A stretch of 33,004 bases of DNA from an uncultured beta proteobacterium (lineage in GTDB: Bacteria > Pseudomonadota > Gammaproteobacteria > Burkholderiales > Burkholderiaceae_C), in NCBI GenBank assembly GCA_903845345.1, contig CAIMXF010000328.1:1-33004 (forward strand). The letters are read 5' to 3'. Numbering within the stretch: position 1 is the stretch's first letter; each line of letters begins with the position of its first letter. Below, piece after piece: positions 1-7,326 of this stretch. The notes beneath the pieces are model-generated. The model was not told the DNA's origin. It did not search any database and was given only the letters and a program-made list of their open reading frames with translations. Position numbers and translations under genes: made by a program.

Positions 1-1
1 C

Positions 2-166
2 CTCGACTACGGGGATGCCGACTTCGACGCGGTCATCGATCGCTTCGTCGCCGCGGCCACCGAGATGCAGGCCGACGGCTGGTGGTGGAACGATCCTGCG
101 CAGAGCAACCGCACCATCCGGCGCGGCCTGCTGCGCGAGATGCTGCGTCACCGGTTCAGCAGCTGA
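2..166 (+). CDS. 3' end of a gene cut by the window edge, possibly a class III aminotransferase
   Basis: An open frame runs in from the left edge and stops with TGA at 164-166, giving 54 visible residues that end in LREMLRHRFSS. The stretch FVAAATEMQADGWWW looks like the helical C-terminal end of an enzyme; in PLP-dependent class III aminotransferases (the glutamate-1-semialdehyde aminomutase-like group) the tail often has a similar form, but this is weak recognition and the catalytic part lies outside the window. Codons are GC-rich at third positions like the neighbouring genes, which supports real coding. It is followed after about 50 bp by psd on the same strand. Confidence 0.6.
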   Translation, partial: LDYGDADFDAVIDRFVAAATEMQADGWWWNDPAQSNRTIRRGLLREMLRHRFSS

Positions 167-216
167 GAAGGGCCCGGGCGCGCCGCCGCGTGGGCCCGAG
201 GCTCGAACTGAAAGCG

Positions 217-1137
217 ATGAAAAAACAATTCCGCCGCCTGCTCGCGCAGGAAGACCTGAACTTCCTGCTCACCAACCGCGTGCCGCGCATCGCGCTGACG
301 CATTTCATGGGCAAGTTCAGCAAGATCCGCAACCCGATCGTCAGCAAGGCGTCGATCGGCATGTGGAAGCTGTTCACCGACCTCGACCTCAGCGACGCGC
401 GCACGCGCAAGTTCCGCTCGATGCACGAGTGCTTCACGCGCGAGCTGATGCCGGGGGCGCGCGTGATCGACCCGGATCCCGACGTGCTCGCCTCGCCCTG
501 CGACGCGATCGTCGGCGCGTGCGGTGCGGTGGCCGGCACCACCGTGTTCCAGGCCAAAGGCTTCCCGTACAAGATGGAAGAGCTGTTCGGGCCGGGCACC
601 GACACCGCGCCGTTCCGCGACGGCCGCTTCATCACGCTGCGGCTGACGTCGGCGATGTACCACCGCTTCCACGCGCCGCACGACGTCGACGTGAGCCACG
701 TCAGCTACATCACCGGCGACACCTGGAACGTGAACCCGATCGCGCTGAAGCGCGTGGAGAAGCTGTTCTGCCGCAACGAGCGCGCCGTGCTCAGCGCGCG
801 CCTGCGCCGCGGCAACCATCCGATCGCCATCGTGCCGGTGGCGGCCATCCTGGTCGCGAGCATCCGCCTGAAGTTCACCGACGTGCTGCTGCACCTGAAG
901 TACCGCGGCCCGAACGAGATTCCCGTCGCGGCGCGCTTCGGCAAGGGCGACGAGATGGGCGGCTTCCAGCACGGCTCGACCATCATCCTGTTCGTGCCGC
1001 CCGGCTTCGAGTTCGTCGACGGCATCGCCACCGGCGCGCGCATCCGCATGGGACAGGCGCTGATGCGGCTGCCCGCGCAACCGCACGCCGCCGCGCAGGC
1101 CGACGCCGACGAGACGCTGGAACAGGTGAGCGCTTGA
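217..1137 (+). CDS. psd: Phosphatidylserine decarboxylase proenzyme
   Basis: Decarboxylates phosphatidylserine to phosphatidylethanolamine at the inner membrane, using a pyruvoyl group made by self-cleavage. The 306-residue product has the family's expected triad: Asp96 in the SPCDAIVG context, a histidine in YHRFHAPHD (149-156), and the self-cleaving Ser254 in EMGGFQHGST. The cleavage site reads HGST instead of the LGST of the E. coli enzyme; Gly-Ser-Thr itself is intact, so processing should still occur. I chose the ATG at 217 (MKKQFRRLL) because an in-frame extension upstream to 82 overlaps the preceding gene and has no family-like sequence. The stop overlaps the start of the next gene (TTGA), suggesting translational coupling with a membrane protein that may handle lipids. 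Confidence 0.93.
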   Translation: MKKQFRRLLAQEDLNFLLTNRVPRIALTHFMGKFSKIRNPIVSKASIGMWKLFTDLDLSDARTRKFRSMHECFTRELMPGARVIDPDPDVLASPCDAIVGACGAVAGTTVFQAKGFPYKMEELFGPGTDTAPFRDGRFITLRLTSAMYHRFHAPHDVDVSHVSYITGDTWNVNPIALKRVEKLFCRNERAVLSARLRRGNHPIAIVPVAAILVASIRLKFTDVLLHLKYRGPNEIPVAARFGKGDEMGGFQHGSTIILFVPPGFEFVDGIATGARIRMGQALMRLPAQPHAAAQADADETLEQVSA

Positions 1138-2084
1138 CACGTGCCGACGCGGCCACGCTCGCGCGCCGCGCGGGCGTGGTGCTCGCGCTGGCGCTCGCGG
1201 TCGTCGCGCTGGATGTCGTGTTCCGCGACCTGAGCGTCGCCGAGCTCGAGGCCGCGGTGCTGCGGCAGCCCGCCCGGCACATCGCGGCGTGCCTGATGCT
1301 GACCGCCGCGAGCTTCACGTGCCTGGCGCTGTACGACCTGGTCGGCGTGCACGTGGCCGCGCCCGGACGCGTGCGCACGCGGCTCGCGCTGCTGGCCGGC
1401 GCGTGCAGCGCGGCCATCGCCAACACGCTGGGTTTCCACGCGGTGTCGGGGTCGGCGGTGCGTGCGCATCTCTACCTGCCGGCCGGCTTGAGCGGCGGCG
1501 AGGTGGCGCGGGTGGTGTCGATGTCGTGGCTGTCGCTGGTGGCCGGCAACTTGACGATGCTGGCCGGCGCCGAACTGCTCGAGGCCGCCACCGGCGCGGA
1601 TCCGGCGTGGCACGCCGCGCTGGGCGTCGCGCTGGAAGGACTGCTGCTCGCGTGGCTGTGGTGGCTGTCGCGCGGCCCGCGCGAGCTCGTGCTCGGGCGG
1701 CTGCGCCTGCCGATGCCCGGGGCCGCGCTCGCGCTGAGCCTGATGCTGCTGGGCGCGGTCGAGAGCGGCACCGCCATCGGCGCGCTGTACGTGCTGCTGC
1801 CCGTCGATCTCGCGCCGCCGTTCGATGTGTTCGCCGTCGGCTGCATCGCCGCGGTGGTGCTCGGCGTGGTGGCGCACACGCCGGGCGGCCTGGGCGTGTT
1901 CGAGGCCAGCATGACGGCGATCCTGTCCGGCCGCGGCCGGCCCGACCTGCTCGCCGCGCTGCTGCTCTATCGCCTGCTCTACAACCTGCTGCCGTTCACG
2001 CTCGCGGCGGCGGCGCTGGGCCTGCGCTCGGGCTGGAAGACCTTCGCGAGCCTCGCGCACGCGCAGCGGGGCAACGGCGCGTAG
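1134..2084 (+). CDS. Flippase-like integral membrane protein (UPF0104 / MprF N-terminal-like family)
   Basis: About 316 residues with many hydrophobic helices, for example AGVVLALALAVVALDVVF near the N-terminus. The segment HAVSGSAVRAHLYLPAGLSGGE and the later HTPGGLGVFEASM match the pattern of the lysylphosphatidylglycerol-synthase transmembrane region (PF03706, as in YbhN and the flippase half of MprF). There is no synthase (aminoacyl transferase) domain, so it would at most move lipids. No ATG precedes the first helix in this frame; the TTG at 1134, whose last two bases plus the next base form the psd stop TGA, is the best start and implies coupled translation. Adjacency to psd suggests a role in phospholipid transbilayer movement, which is inference. 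The alternative is a small permease of unknown substrate. Confidence 0.82.
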   Translation: MTRADAATLARRAGVVLALALAVVALDVVFRDLSVAELEAAVLRQPARHIAACLMLTAASFTCLALYDLVGVHVAAPGRVRTRLALLAGACSAAIANTLGFHAVSGSAVRAHLYLPAGLSGGEVARVVSMSWLSLVAGNLTMLAGAELLEAATGADPAWHAALGVALEGLLLAWLWWLSRGPRELVLGRLRLPMPGAALALSLMLLGAVESGTAIGALYVLLPVDLAPPFDVFAVGCIAAVVLGVVAHTPGGLGVFEASMTAILSGRGRPDLLAALLLYRLLYNLLPFTLAAAALGLRSGWKTFASLAHAQRGNGA

Positions 2085-2150
2085 CGGGCGAGGTCATGCG
2101 ATGGCGGGCCGCCGCGCCGTCCAGCGCTGGCGCCGCGCGCCCGCCGGCTC

Positions 2151-2156
2151 CAGAAT
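2151..2156 (+). promoter_or_regulatory. Candidate -10 hexamer (CAGAAT) six bases before the TlpA-like start
   Basis: CAGAAT resembles the sigma-70 -10 consensus and lies exactly 6 nt before the ATG at 2163, with no Shine-Dalgarno sequence in between. Transcription would begin at or next to the ATG, giving a leaderless mRNA. No convincing -35 element is seen. The same arrangement occurs before tag and several other genes here. Confidence 0.4.
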
Positions 2157-2162
2157 GCGCGC

Positions 2163-2693
2163 ATGACGCTTCATCCCCCAGTTCGTCCCTGGATCGTCGG
2201 CGCCTTGCTCGCGCTGCTCGCCACCGCCGGCCGCGCCGCCGCACCCGGGCCGGGCGACATGCCCCCGCCCGACCTCGGCCGCACGCTGTCCGGCGAGGAA
2301 ATCCTGCTGCCCGGCTATTCGGGCAAGGCCGTCATCGTCACCTTCTGGGCCACGTGGTGTCCGTACTGCCTGAAGGAGCTGCCCATCCTGCAGAACGTGC
2401 AGGACAAGGTCGGCAAGGGCGAGATGGCCGTCATCGCCGTCAACACCGAGAAATTCGAGGTCTACAAGCGCGCCGCCCGGATCATGCGCCAGAGCATGAG
2501 CATGGAACTGGTGAGCGACGCGTCGGGCCAGGCGCAGCACGCGTTCGGCGTGCACGGCCTGCCGCACATGCTGATCATCGGGCGCGACGGCCGCATCCTG
2601 CGCGTGTACGACGGCTACTCCGAGGACAAGCTGGACGCCATCGTGGCCGACATCAACCAGGCGCTGCAGCCCCTGCCGTCGCCGGCCCCCTGA
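2163..2693 (+). CDS. TlpA/ResA-type periplasmic thiol-disulfide oxidoreductase
   Basis: The 176-residue protein starts with a signal peptide or membrane anchor (hydrophobic stretch WIVGALLALLATAGRAAA, residues 10-27) followed by a thioredoxin fold. The redox motif WCPYC is at residues 65-69, after VIVTFWAT as in the TlpA/ResA family, and the cis-proline loop is HGLPHML. These proteins act in the periplasm, commonly reducing apocytochrome c or copper-chaperone cysteines; which partner applies here cannot be told. The next gene downstream is on the opposite strand, so it stands alone or at the end of the psd unit. The ATG has no recognisable Shine-Dalgarno and may be read from a leaderless mRNA. 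Confidence 0.88.
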   Translation: MTLHPPVRPWIVGALLALLATAGRAAAPGPGDMPPPDLGRTLSGEEILLPGYSGKAVIVTFWATWCPYCLKELPILQNVQDKVGKGEMAVIAVNTEKFEVYKRAARIMRQSMSMELVSDASGQAQHAFGVHGLPHMLIIGRDGRILRVYDGYSEDKLDAIVADINQALQPLPSPAP

Positions 2694-2740
2694 CAAAGGC
2701 CCCGCATCGCGAGGCCGGCAGGCTGGGAAACCGATCCGGA

Positions 2741-2932
2741 TCAGGCGTTCGCGCGGTGGCCGACGATGGTCACGTGCTGCACGGCCATCGCGACGGCCGG
2801 CGTCGACGCCTGCGCGGCGCTCGCGACGCGGTACTGGTGGCTCGCCAGGGCATTGGTGGCGAACAGCATCGCGGTCGTCAGCAGCGCGGCGAGGGCGATG
2901 GGAGCGGCTTGGTGGGCGAAGGTCTTGGTCAT
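2741..2932 (-). CDS. Small exported protein of unknown function (63 aa)
   Basis: A 63-residue product beginning MTKTFAHQAAPIALAAL with a clear signal peptide ending near ATNALA|SHQ (about residue 30), leaving a mature peptide of only about 33 residues that contains VQHVTIVGHR near its end. The start ATG at 2932 is chosen over a longer reading because a good AGGAG Shine-Dalgarno lies six bases upstream and the upstream extension is Arg/Pro-rich translated leader. Similar short exported proteins are common as hypothetical genes in betaproteobacteria, often stress-linked; I do not know a function. The gene is convergent with the TlpA-like gene and divergent from tag, and a pair of 13-bp direct repeats lies in the shared upstream region. 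Confidence 0.75.
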   Translation of the reverse strand: MTKTFAHQAAPIALAALLTTAMLFATNALASHQYRVASAAQASTPAVAMAVQHVTIVGHRANA

Positions 2933-3030
2933 GGCGGACTCCTGGGTTGGTGTGTCTGGCGTGTCGATGGATGGACTGTAGGAATCCGCGGCCCGTGCCG
3001 CGAGCGGCGTGCGACGGCGCGCGCCCTGTG

Positions 3031-3106
3031 GCGGACGAAACGCAAGCCGGCGCGACGGACCGGAACGGCGCCCCGCGCCAAACGGCCGGTTTCGCGGACG
3101 AAACGC
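3031..3106. repeat. Pair of 13-bp direct repeats between divergent genes (possible operator)
   Basis: GCGGACGAAACGC occurs exactly at 3031-3043 and again at 3094-3106, 63 bp apart, which is about six helical turns, so a protein bound at both would sit on the same face. They lie in the 211-bp region between the small exported-protein gene (minus strand) and tag (plus strand). The second copy is 38 bp before the tag start. Function as an operator is inference. Confidence 0.5.
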
Positions 3107-3131
3107 GTTCGGCGTTGACGGGCGACGGCGG

Positions 3132-3137
3132 CAGAAT
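3132..3137 (+). promoter_or_regulatory. Candidate -10 hexamer (CAGAAT) six bases before tag
   Basis: The same CAGAAT hexamer and the same 6-nt distance to the ATG (3144) as seen before the TlpA-like gene at 2151. No Shine-Dalgarno is present. A TTGACG at 3115-3120 is too close (11 nt) to serve as a standard -35. A leaderless tag transcript is suggested. Confidence 0.4.
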
Positions 3138-3143
3138 GGCTTC

Positions 3144-3788
3144 ATGACCCAGACGCCCCCTGCCGTTCCCGACGGCCTGTTCCTGCACGACGACGGCGTG
3201 CTGCGCTGCCAGTGGTGCCGCGCCAGCCCGGAATACCGCCGCTACCACGACGAGGAATGGGGCTTTCCCGTCACGGACGACCGCCGGCTGTTCGAGAAGA
3301 TCTGCCTCGAAGGCTTCCAGGCCGGCCTGAGCTGGCTCACCATCCTCAACAAGCGCGAGGGCTTCCGCAAGGCGTTCGCCAACTTCGAGGCCGAGAAGGT
3401 CGTGCGCTTCGGCGACCAGGACGTCGAGCGCCTGGTCGCCGACGCGGCCATCGTGCGCCACCGCGGCAAGATCGTCTCCACCCTCAACAACGCGCAGCGC
3501 GTGCTGGAGCTGCGCCAGGAATTCGGCTCGCTCGCCGCCTGGGCCTGGGGCTACGAGCCCGCGGCCGACACTCGCCCGCACGTGCCGCAGACCGGCGTGG
3601 TGCTGGGGCCGTCGGCGGAAGCCGTGGCGATGTCCAAGGACCTGAAGAAGCGCGGCTGGACCTTTGTCGGGCCGACCACCGTGTACGCCTTCATGCAGGC
3701 GATGGGGCTGGTCAACGATCACTACGAAGGGTGTCACGCGCGGGAGGTGGCGTTGAAGGCGCGCAAGAAGCTGAAGAAGCCGACTTGA
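3144..3788 (+). CDS. tag: DNA-3-methyladenine glycosylase I
   Basis: Removes 3-methyladenine from alkylated DNA, the first step of base excision repair. The 214-residue protein has the Tag zinc-site pattern: Cys22 and His35 in RCQWC...YHDEEWG near the N-terminus and His193/Cys197 in NDHYEGC near the C-terminus, corresponding to the Cys-His-His-Cys site of the E. coli enzyme. The catalytic-pocket segment CLEGFQAGLSW (residues 54-64) is intact. The length is slightly above the usual 190 residues because of an N-terminal leader (MTQTPPAVPDG). The ATG at 3144 was chosen because it places the family start correctly. It appears to be monocistronic, and a GC-rich hairpin lies just downstream. Confidence 0.95.
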   Translation: MTQTPPAVPDGLFLHDDGVLRCQWCRASPEYRRYHDEEWGFPVTDDRRLFEKICLEGFQAGLSWLTILNKREGFRKAFANFEAEKVVRFGDQDVERLVADAAIVRHRGKIVSTLNNAQRVLELRQEFGSLAAWAWGYEPAADTRPHVPQTGVVLGPSAEAVAMSKDLKKRGWTFVGPTTVYAFMQAMGLVNDHYEGCHAREVALKARKKLKKPT

Positions 3789-3795
3789 GGCGGGG

Positions 3796-3824
3796 CTCGC
3801 GCGCAGTGCCGATGCGCGCGCGAG
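3796..3824 (+). terminator. GC-rich hairpin downstream of tag
   Basis: CTCGCGCGCA at 3796-3805 can pair with TGCGCGCGCGAG at 3813-3824 (one CG bulge) across a 7-nt loop. It starts 8 bp after the tag stop. There is no T-run, so it is only a possible terminator or mRNA-end stabiliser. Confidence 0.4.
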
Positions 3825-4132
3825 TCCTCGATCCCCGCGATGCCCTCGTCGCAACTGATCCTCGGTGAATCAACACAGGCCCGAATTCCTGCTGTGCAGC
3901 ATCGGGAGCGCGATTCGACGATCGGGCGTGGGACTCTTGATCACGCCTGAATGTCCGGTCTCCGAGGTCCGGCACCGCTAGGCGTCAAGGAGAGTCTGAG
4001 GGTCGTGCCGCGCGAGGGCAAGGCGTCCGAGTGCGACGCGCAGTTCGACCTTCCACGTCGTTCGCCTCAGCCCGCAGTCCTGACTTTTTCGTGCCTGCTG
4101 TATGGCGTCGAGAGAGAGCGAGCGCCGTCCGG
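3825..4132. other. Gene-free stretch leading into the 21-bp array
   Basis: I find no credible gene here: open frames crossing it have no family-like features, and both flanking genes point towards it. It has no recognisable tRNA or insertion-sequence end. The part from about 3978 to 4132 runs directly into the tandem array and might be a conserved leader of a repeated genomic element, which a comparison against the rest of the genome would show. Confidence 0.5.
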
Positions 4133-4363
4133 GGGCAAATTCCCCCTCGGAGCGGGAAATTTGCCCGCCGGAGCGGCATTCATGCCCCGCGCGGCAGCAA
4201 GAGTGCGTCTGCGAGCGGGAAATTTGCCGGTCTGGACAGCAAACTTCCCCTTGCGAGGGGCAGCCATGCCCCGCGACGACCCAACGTTGCCCGTCCGCGC
4301 GGGAAATTTGCCCCTTGAGCAGGCATCGTTGCGGATTGACGGGGCAATCGCGACGCGCGCCTG
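4133..4363. repeat. Tandem array of about eleven degenerate 21-bp units with a dyad core
   Basis: Cutting the sequence every 21 bases from 4133 aligns eleven units (starts 4133, 4154, 4175, 4196, 4217, 4238, 4259, 4280, 4301, 4322, 4343). Columns 1-4 are near GGSA and columns 9-12 near TGCC, with a variable four-base centre; examples are GGCATTCATGCC at 4175 and GGGAAATTTGCC at 4154, 4217 and 4301. The spacing is exact: the three GGGAAATTTGCC copies lie 63 and 84 bp apart (3 and 4 periods). The core is a perfect or near-perfect dyad, while columns 13-21 drift. Because 21 is a multiple of three and the unit lacks stops, long frames are open through it, so these frames are not evidence of a protein. 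The array sits between convergent genes (tag and the AraC gene). Confidence 0.85.
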
Positions 4364-4445
4364 CTGACCGCCCCGACGCGCGCGTGCCGGCGGCCAGCCC
4401 TCGGGTCGGATGCCTCACCTGCTCGATTCTTGCGTTCGCTCGAGC

Positions 4446-5573
4446 CTACGCGCCGACAGCCCCGCGCAATCGCTCCCGCGTCCTTGCCGGCGTCTCGCCG
4501 AACCACTCCCGACACGCCCGGTTGAACGAACTCTGCTCGCGGTATCCCAGCATGAACGCGACGTCGGTGAGGTTCAGCTGCGAGTCGCGCAGCAGCTCTT
4601 CGGCCAGCGCCTGGCGCGCGGAGTCGTGCACGGCCTGGAAGTTGGTACCCGCGTCGGCGAGCTTGCGTTGCAGCGTGCGGGTGCTGACCGCCAGTGCCGA
4701 GGCGACGTCGTCGACGCGGGCGCGGTCATTGGCCAGTTGGGCCGCAACCTCGCGGCGCACGTCGGTGACGATGCGCGGCTCGGAGGTTTCGCGCAGCCGG
4801 GCGGCCAACAACTCGTCGGCGTGGCGCTGCAGCACCTTGAGCATGCTGCCGTCGGCGTTGGGCACCGGGCGGTCGAGCAGTGCGGCGTCGAAGCGGCCGT
4901 AGGCGGCCGGCACGCCGTAGACGACGGCCGGGCCGAACACCTGCGCGTGCGCCGCGCGGATCGCCGCGTCCGGCTCGGGATACGGCAGGCCGATCTCGTG
5001 CACCGGCAAGCGCTCGTGCGCCAGCCAGCTGACGAAGGTGAGGATGCCGGCCAGCACGCTGTCGCACAGGTGGCGTGCCTCGGCTGGCGTGCACCGGGCC
5101 AGCCAGGGCGTGTCCCAGTAGTAGGTGGCGACGCCGCCGCGTTCTTCCAGGCGCGAGCGGCCGAGGTCGTGCGCGAGGCCTTCGTAGCGATGGGTCTGGG
5201 CGAACGCGCCGCGCAGCGTCGTGCAGGCGCACACCACCAGGCCGTAGAACGGATAGGTGGACAGCCGCGCCTGCAGGCCCACGTGCAGCCCGAAGACCGG
5301 ATCGCCCGCGAGGCGCCCGCCGGCGCCCAGCAACGCGATGTACTCGGCGACGACGAGGCTGTCGCGGCCGGCGTCCAGCGTGTGCGCGGGCCAGCCGAGG
5401 TCGGCGCACAGCGCTGCCGGCGTCAGCCCGAACGTCTGCGCGGCCGCGACGGCCGTCTGCACGTAGGCCATGGCGACGCGCGCGTCCGGCGCGGGCGGGA
5501 TCGGGCAGGGCGCGTCCGCGGCGGACGTGGGCAGGGGACTTGGCTTGGGCGTCGCCGCGGGCGTGGCTGGCAT
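4446..5573 (-). CDS. AraC-family transcriptional regulator with arabinose-binding-like N-terminal domain
   Basis: A 375-residue regulator. The C-terminal 95 or so residues carry the double helix-turn-helix: VDDVASALAVSTRTLQRKL for the first helix pair and LTDVAFMLGYREQSSFNRAC for the second, both typical of AraC/XylS DNA-binding domains. The preceding 200 residues (YVQTAVAAAQTFGL onward, with FGLHVG and YYWDTPW) resemble the OruR/ArgR-like N-terminal domain (PF12625). I use the ATG at 5573; an internal ATG at 5471 would drop a Pro/Ala-rich 34-residue tail that may be untranslated. It is divergent from the AGPS-like operon with a 136-bp gap, so it is the obvious candidate activator of that operon, probably responding to its substrate (inference). 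Confidence 0.88.
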   Translation of the reverse strand: MPATPAATPKPSPLPTSAADAPCPIPPAPDARVAMAYVQTAVAAAQTFGLTPAALCADLGWPAHTLDAGRDSLVVAEYIALLGAGGRLAGDPVFGLHVGLQARLSTYPFYGLVVCACTTLRGAFAQTHRYEGLAHDLGRSRLEERGGVATYYWDTPWLARCTPAEARHLCDSVLAGILTFVSWLAHERLPVHEIGLPYPEPDAAIRAAHAQVFGPAVVYGVPAAYGRFDAALLDRPVPNADGSMLKVLQRHADELLAARLRETSEPRIVTDVRREVAAQLANDRARVDDVASALAVSTRTLQRKLADAGTNFQAVHDSARQALAEELLRDSQLNLTDVAFMLGYREQSSFNRACREWFGETPARTRERLRGAVGA

Positions 5574-5709
5574 GTTGTGGCAATTCGCCTGTCGGCGAAA
5601 GACAAGCCGCGGGGGCGCGACCGGCGCACCATCGCGGCGTAGCGTCCGGGGCCTTGTTTTTCTCCAAGCCTGGTGGGCGCATCCGACCTGAAAAACGAGT
5701 ATAGCCACG

Positions 5710-7326
5710 ATGACCGCAGGACGACGCTGGAACGGCTGGGGCGACCCCCGCGTGCAGGAAACGCTCAGGCCCGAAGCGCTGGCCTTCCTCGCGCAGGCCG
5801 TGGGCGCCGGCCAGCCGCAGCCCGACGCCGCGTTTCCGGACGCGCTCGCGCAGGTCGAGGCGCAGCCGTCGCGCCTGCCGCCGCATCCCCTGATCGACAC
5901 CGGCGCCGAGACGCGCCTGCGCGCCAGCTTCGGGCAGTCGATGCACGACTGGCTGCGGCTGCGCTTCGGCGTGCTGGGCCGCGTGACCGACGGCGTCGCG
6001 TTCCCCGGCAGCGGCGCCGAGGTGCGCGCGCTGCTGACGTGGGCACGCGAGCACGGCGTTCAGGTGCTGCCCTCGGGTGGCGCGACGAGCGTCGCCGGCC
6101 ACCTCACGCCGGTCGGCGCGGCGCCGGTGCTCACGCTGAACATGGGCCGCATGATGCGGCTGCTCGATCTCGACCCGGTCGCGCAGCTCGCGCGTTTCGA
6201 GGCCGGCGTCGCCGGCCCCGACCTCGAGGCGCAGTTGCGCGCGCACGGCTTCACGCTGGGCCATTTCCCGCAGAGCTTCGAGCTGTCGACGCTGGGTGGC
6301 TGGGTGGTGACGCGGTCGTCGGGCCAGCAGTCGGCGCGCTACGGCCGCATCGAGCAGCTGTTCGCCGGTGGCACGCTGCAGACGCCCGAGCGCGAGTGGA
6401 CGCTGCCGACGTTTCCCGCCTCGGCCGCCGGCCCCGACCTGCGCGAATGGGTGCTCGGCTCGGAAGGCCGCATCGGCGTGCTGACCGAGGCCAGCGTGCG
6501 CGTCACGCGCGCGCCGGCCGCGGAACGCTTCGTCGGCGTCTTCTTTCCCGACTGGGCCAGTGGCCTGGCCGCGGTGCGCCGGCTCGGGCAGGCGAAGCTC
6601 GGGCTGTCGATGCTGCGGCTGGCCAATCCGTCGGAGACGTTCACCACGCTGCAGATGGCCGGCCACGCGAGCGCGATCGGCTGGCTCGAGCGCTATCTCT
6701 CGCTGCGCGGCGCGCGCCAAGGCAAGTGCCTGCTGCTGGCGGGCTTCACGGGCACGAGCGCCGGCACGGTGCGCGCGATGCAGCGCGCGGCTGCATCGAT
6801 CTGGCGCGAGCATGGCGGGGTCTCCACCGGCACGGTGCTGGGCAAGAAATGGGAACAGCGCCGCTTCGCCGGCGTCTACCTGCGCAACGCGCTGTGGGAC
6901 GCCGGCTACGCGGTCGACACGATGGAGACCGCGTGCGACTGGCCGCGCGTCGACGCGATGGTCCACGCGCTCGAGAGCGCCGGCCGCGCCGCGCTCGCGC
7001 AGCACGGCGAGCGCACGCACTGCTACACGCACCTGTCCCACGTCTACGCGCAGGGCTCCAGCGTGTACTCGACCTTCGTCTACCGCATCGGCCCCGACTA
7101 CGACACGGCGCTCGCGCGCTGGCAGTCGCTCAAGACGGCGGTGGGCGACGCGATCGTCGCCCAGGGCGGCACCATCACGCACCAGCACGGCGTCGGCAAG
7201 GATCACGCGCGCTGGCTCGCGGCCGAGAAAGGCGCGACGGGCATGTCGGCCATCGCCGCGATGGTGCGCGAGTTCGATCCGCACGGCGTGATGGCGCGCG
7301 GCAACCTGCTGGGCGACGAGCAATGA
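5710..7326 (+). CDS. Alkyldihydroxyacetonephosphate synthase (AGPS)-like FAD-binding oxidoreductase
   Basis: A 538-residue vanillyl-alcohol-oxidase-type flavoprotein. It begins with RWNGWG (residues 6-11), echoing the WNGWG of animal AGPS. The FAD-binding half has VLPSGGATSVAGHL, then HFPQSFELSTLGGWVVTRSSG and VLGSEGRIGVLTEA, all close to the AGPS pattern. The C-terminal part has MLRLANPSE (the AGPS active-site arginine region), a YAQGSSVYSTF segment, and ITHQHGVGKDH in place of the HHH of AGPS. AGPS swaps the acyl group of acyl-DHAP for a fatty alcohol to make ether lipids; bacterial members may instead act on other DHAP-like or 2-hydroxy-acid substrates. It heads an operon with a glycerol-3-phosphate dehydrogenase and an FGGY kinase. 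Its stop overlaps a short frame (ATGA). Confidence 0.87.
   Translation: MTAGRRWNGWGDPRVQETLRPEALAFLAQAVGAGQPQPDAAFPDALAQVEAQPSRLPPHPLIDTGAETRLRASFGQSMHDWLRLRFGVLGRVTDGVAFPGSGAEVRALLTWAREHGVQVLPSGGATSVAGHLTPVGAAPVLTLNMGRMMRLLDLDPVAQLARFEAGVAGPDLEAQLRAHGFTLGHFPQSFELSTLGGWVVTRSSGQQSARYGRIEQLFAGGTLQTPEREWTLPTFPASAAGPDLREWVLGSEGRIGVLTEASVRVTRAPAAERFVGVFFPDWASGLAAVRRLGQAKLGLSMLRLANPSETFTTLQMAGHASAIGWLERYLSLRGARQGKCLLLAGFTGTSAGTVRAMQRAAASIWREHGGVSTGTVLGKKWEQRRFAGVYLRNALWDAGYAVDTMETACDWPRVDAMVHALESAGRAALAQHGERTHCYTHLSHVYAQGSSVYSTFVYRIGPDYDTALARWQSLKTAVGDAIVAQGGTITHQHGVGKDHARWLAAEKGATGMSAIAAMVREFDPHGVMARGNLLGDEQ

Noticed and set aside
15-2084. A single 689-residue protein covering the psd region and the flippase-like gene
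   Set aside because: The first two thirds are an out-of-frame shadow of psd; only the part from the TTG at 1134 has membrane-protein character.
4133-4363. CRISPR array
   Set aside because: Units are only 21 bp with no unique spacers between identical repeats, and no cas gene is nearby.
4133-4363. Plasmid iterons and origin
   Set aside because: The unit length fits iterons, but there is no rep or par gene and the surroundings are chromosomal core genes.
3951-4367. A heptapeptide-repeat protein encoded across the array
   Set aside because: Because the unit is 21 bp and lacks stops, frames are open on both strands in several phases; none has a convincing start, and base conservation follows dyad symmetry, not codon position.
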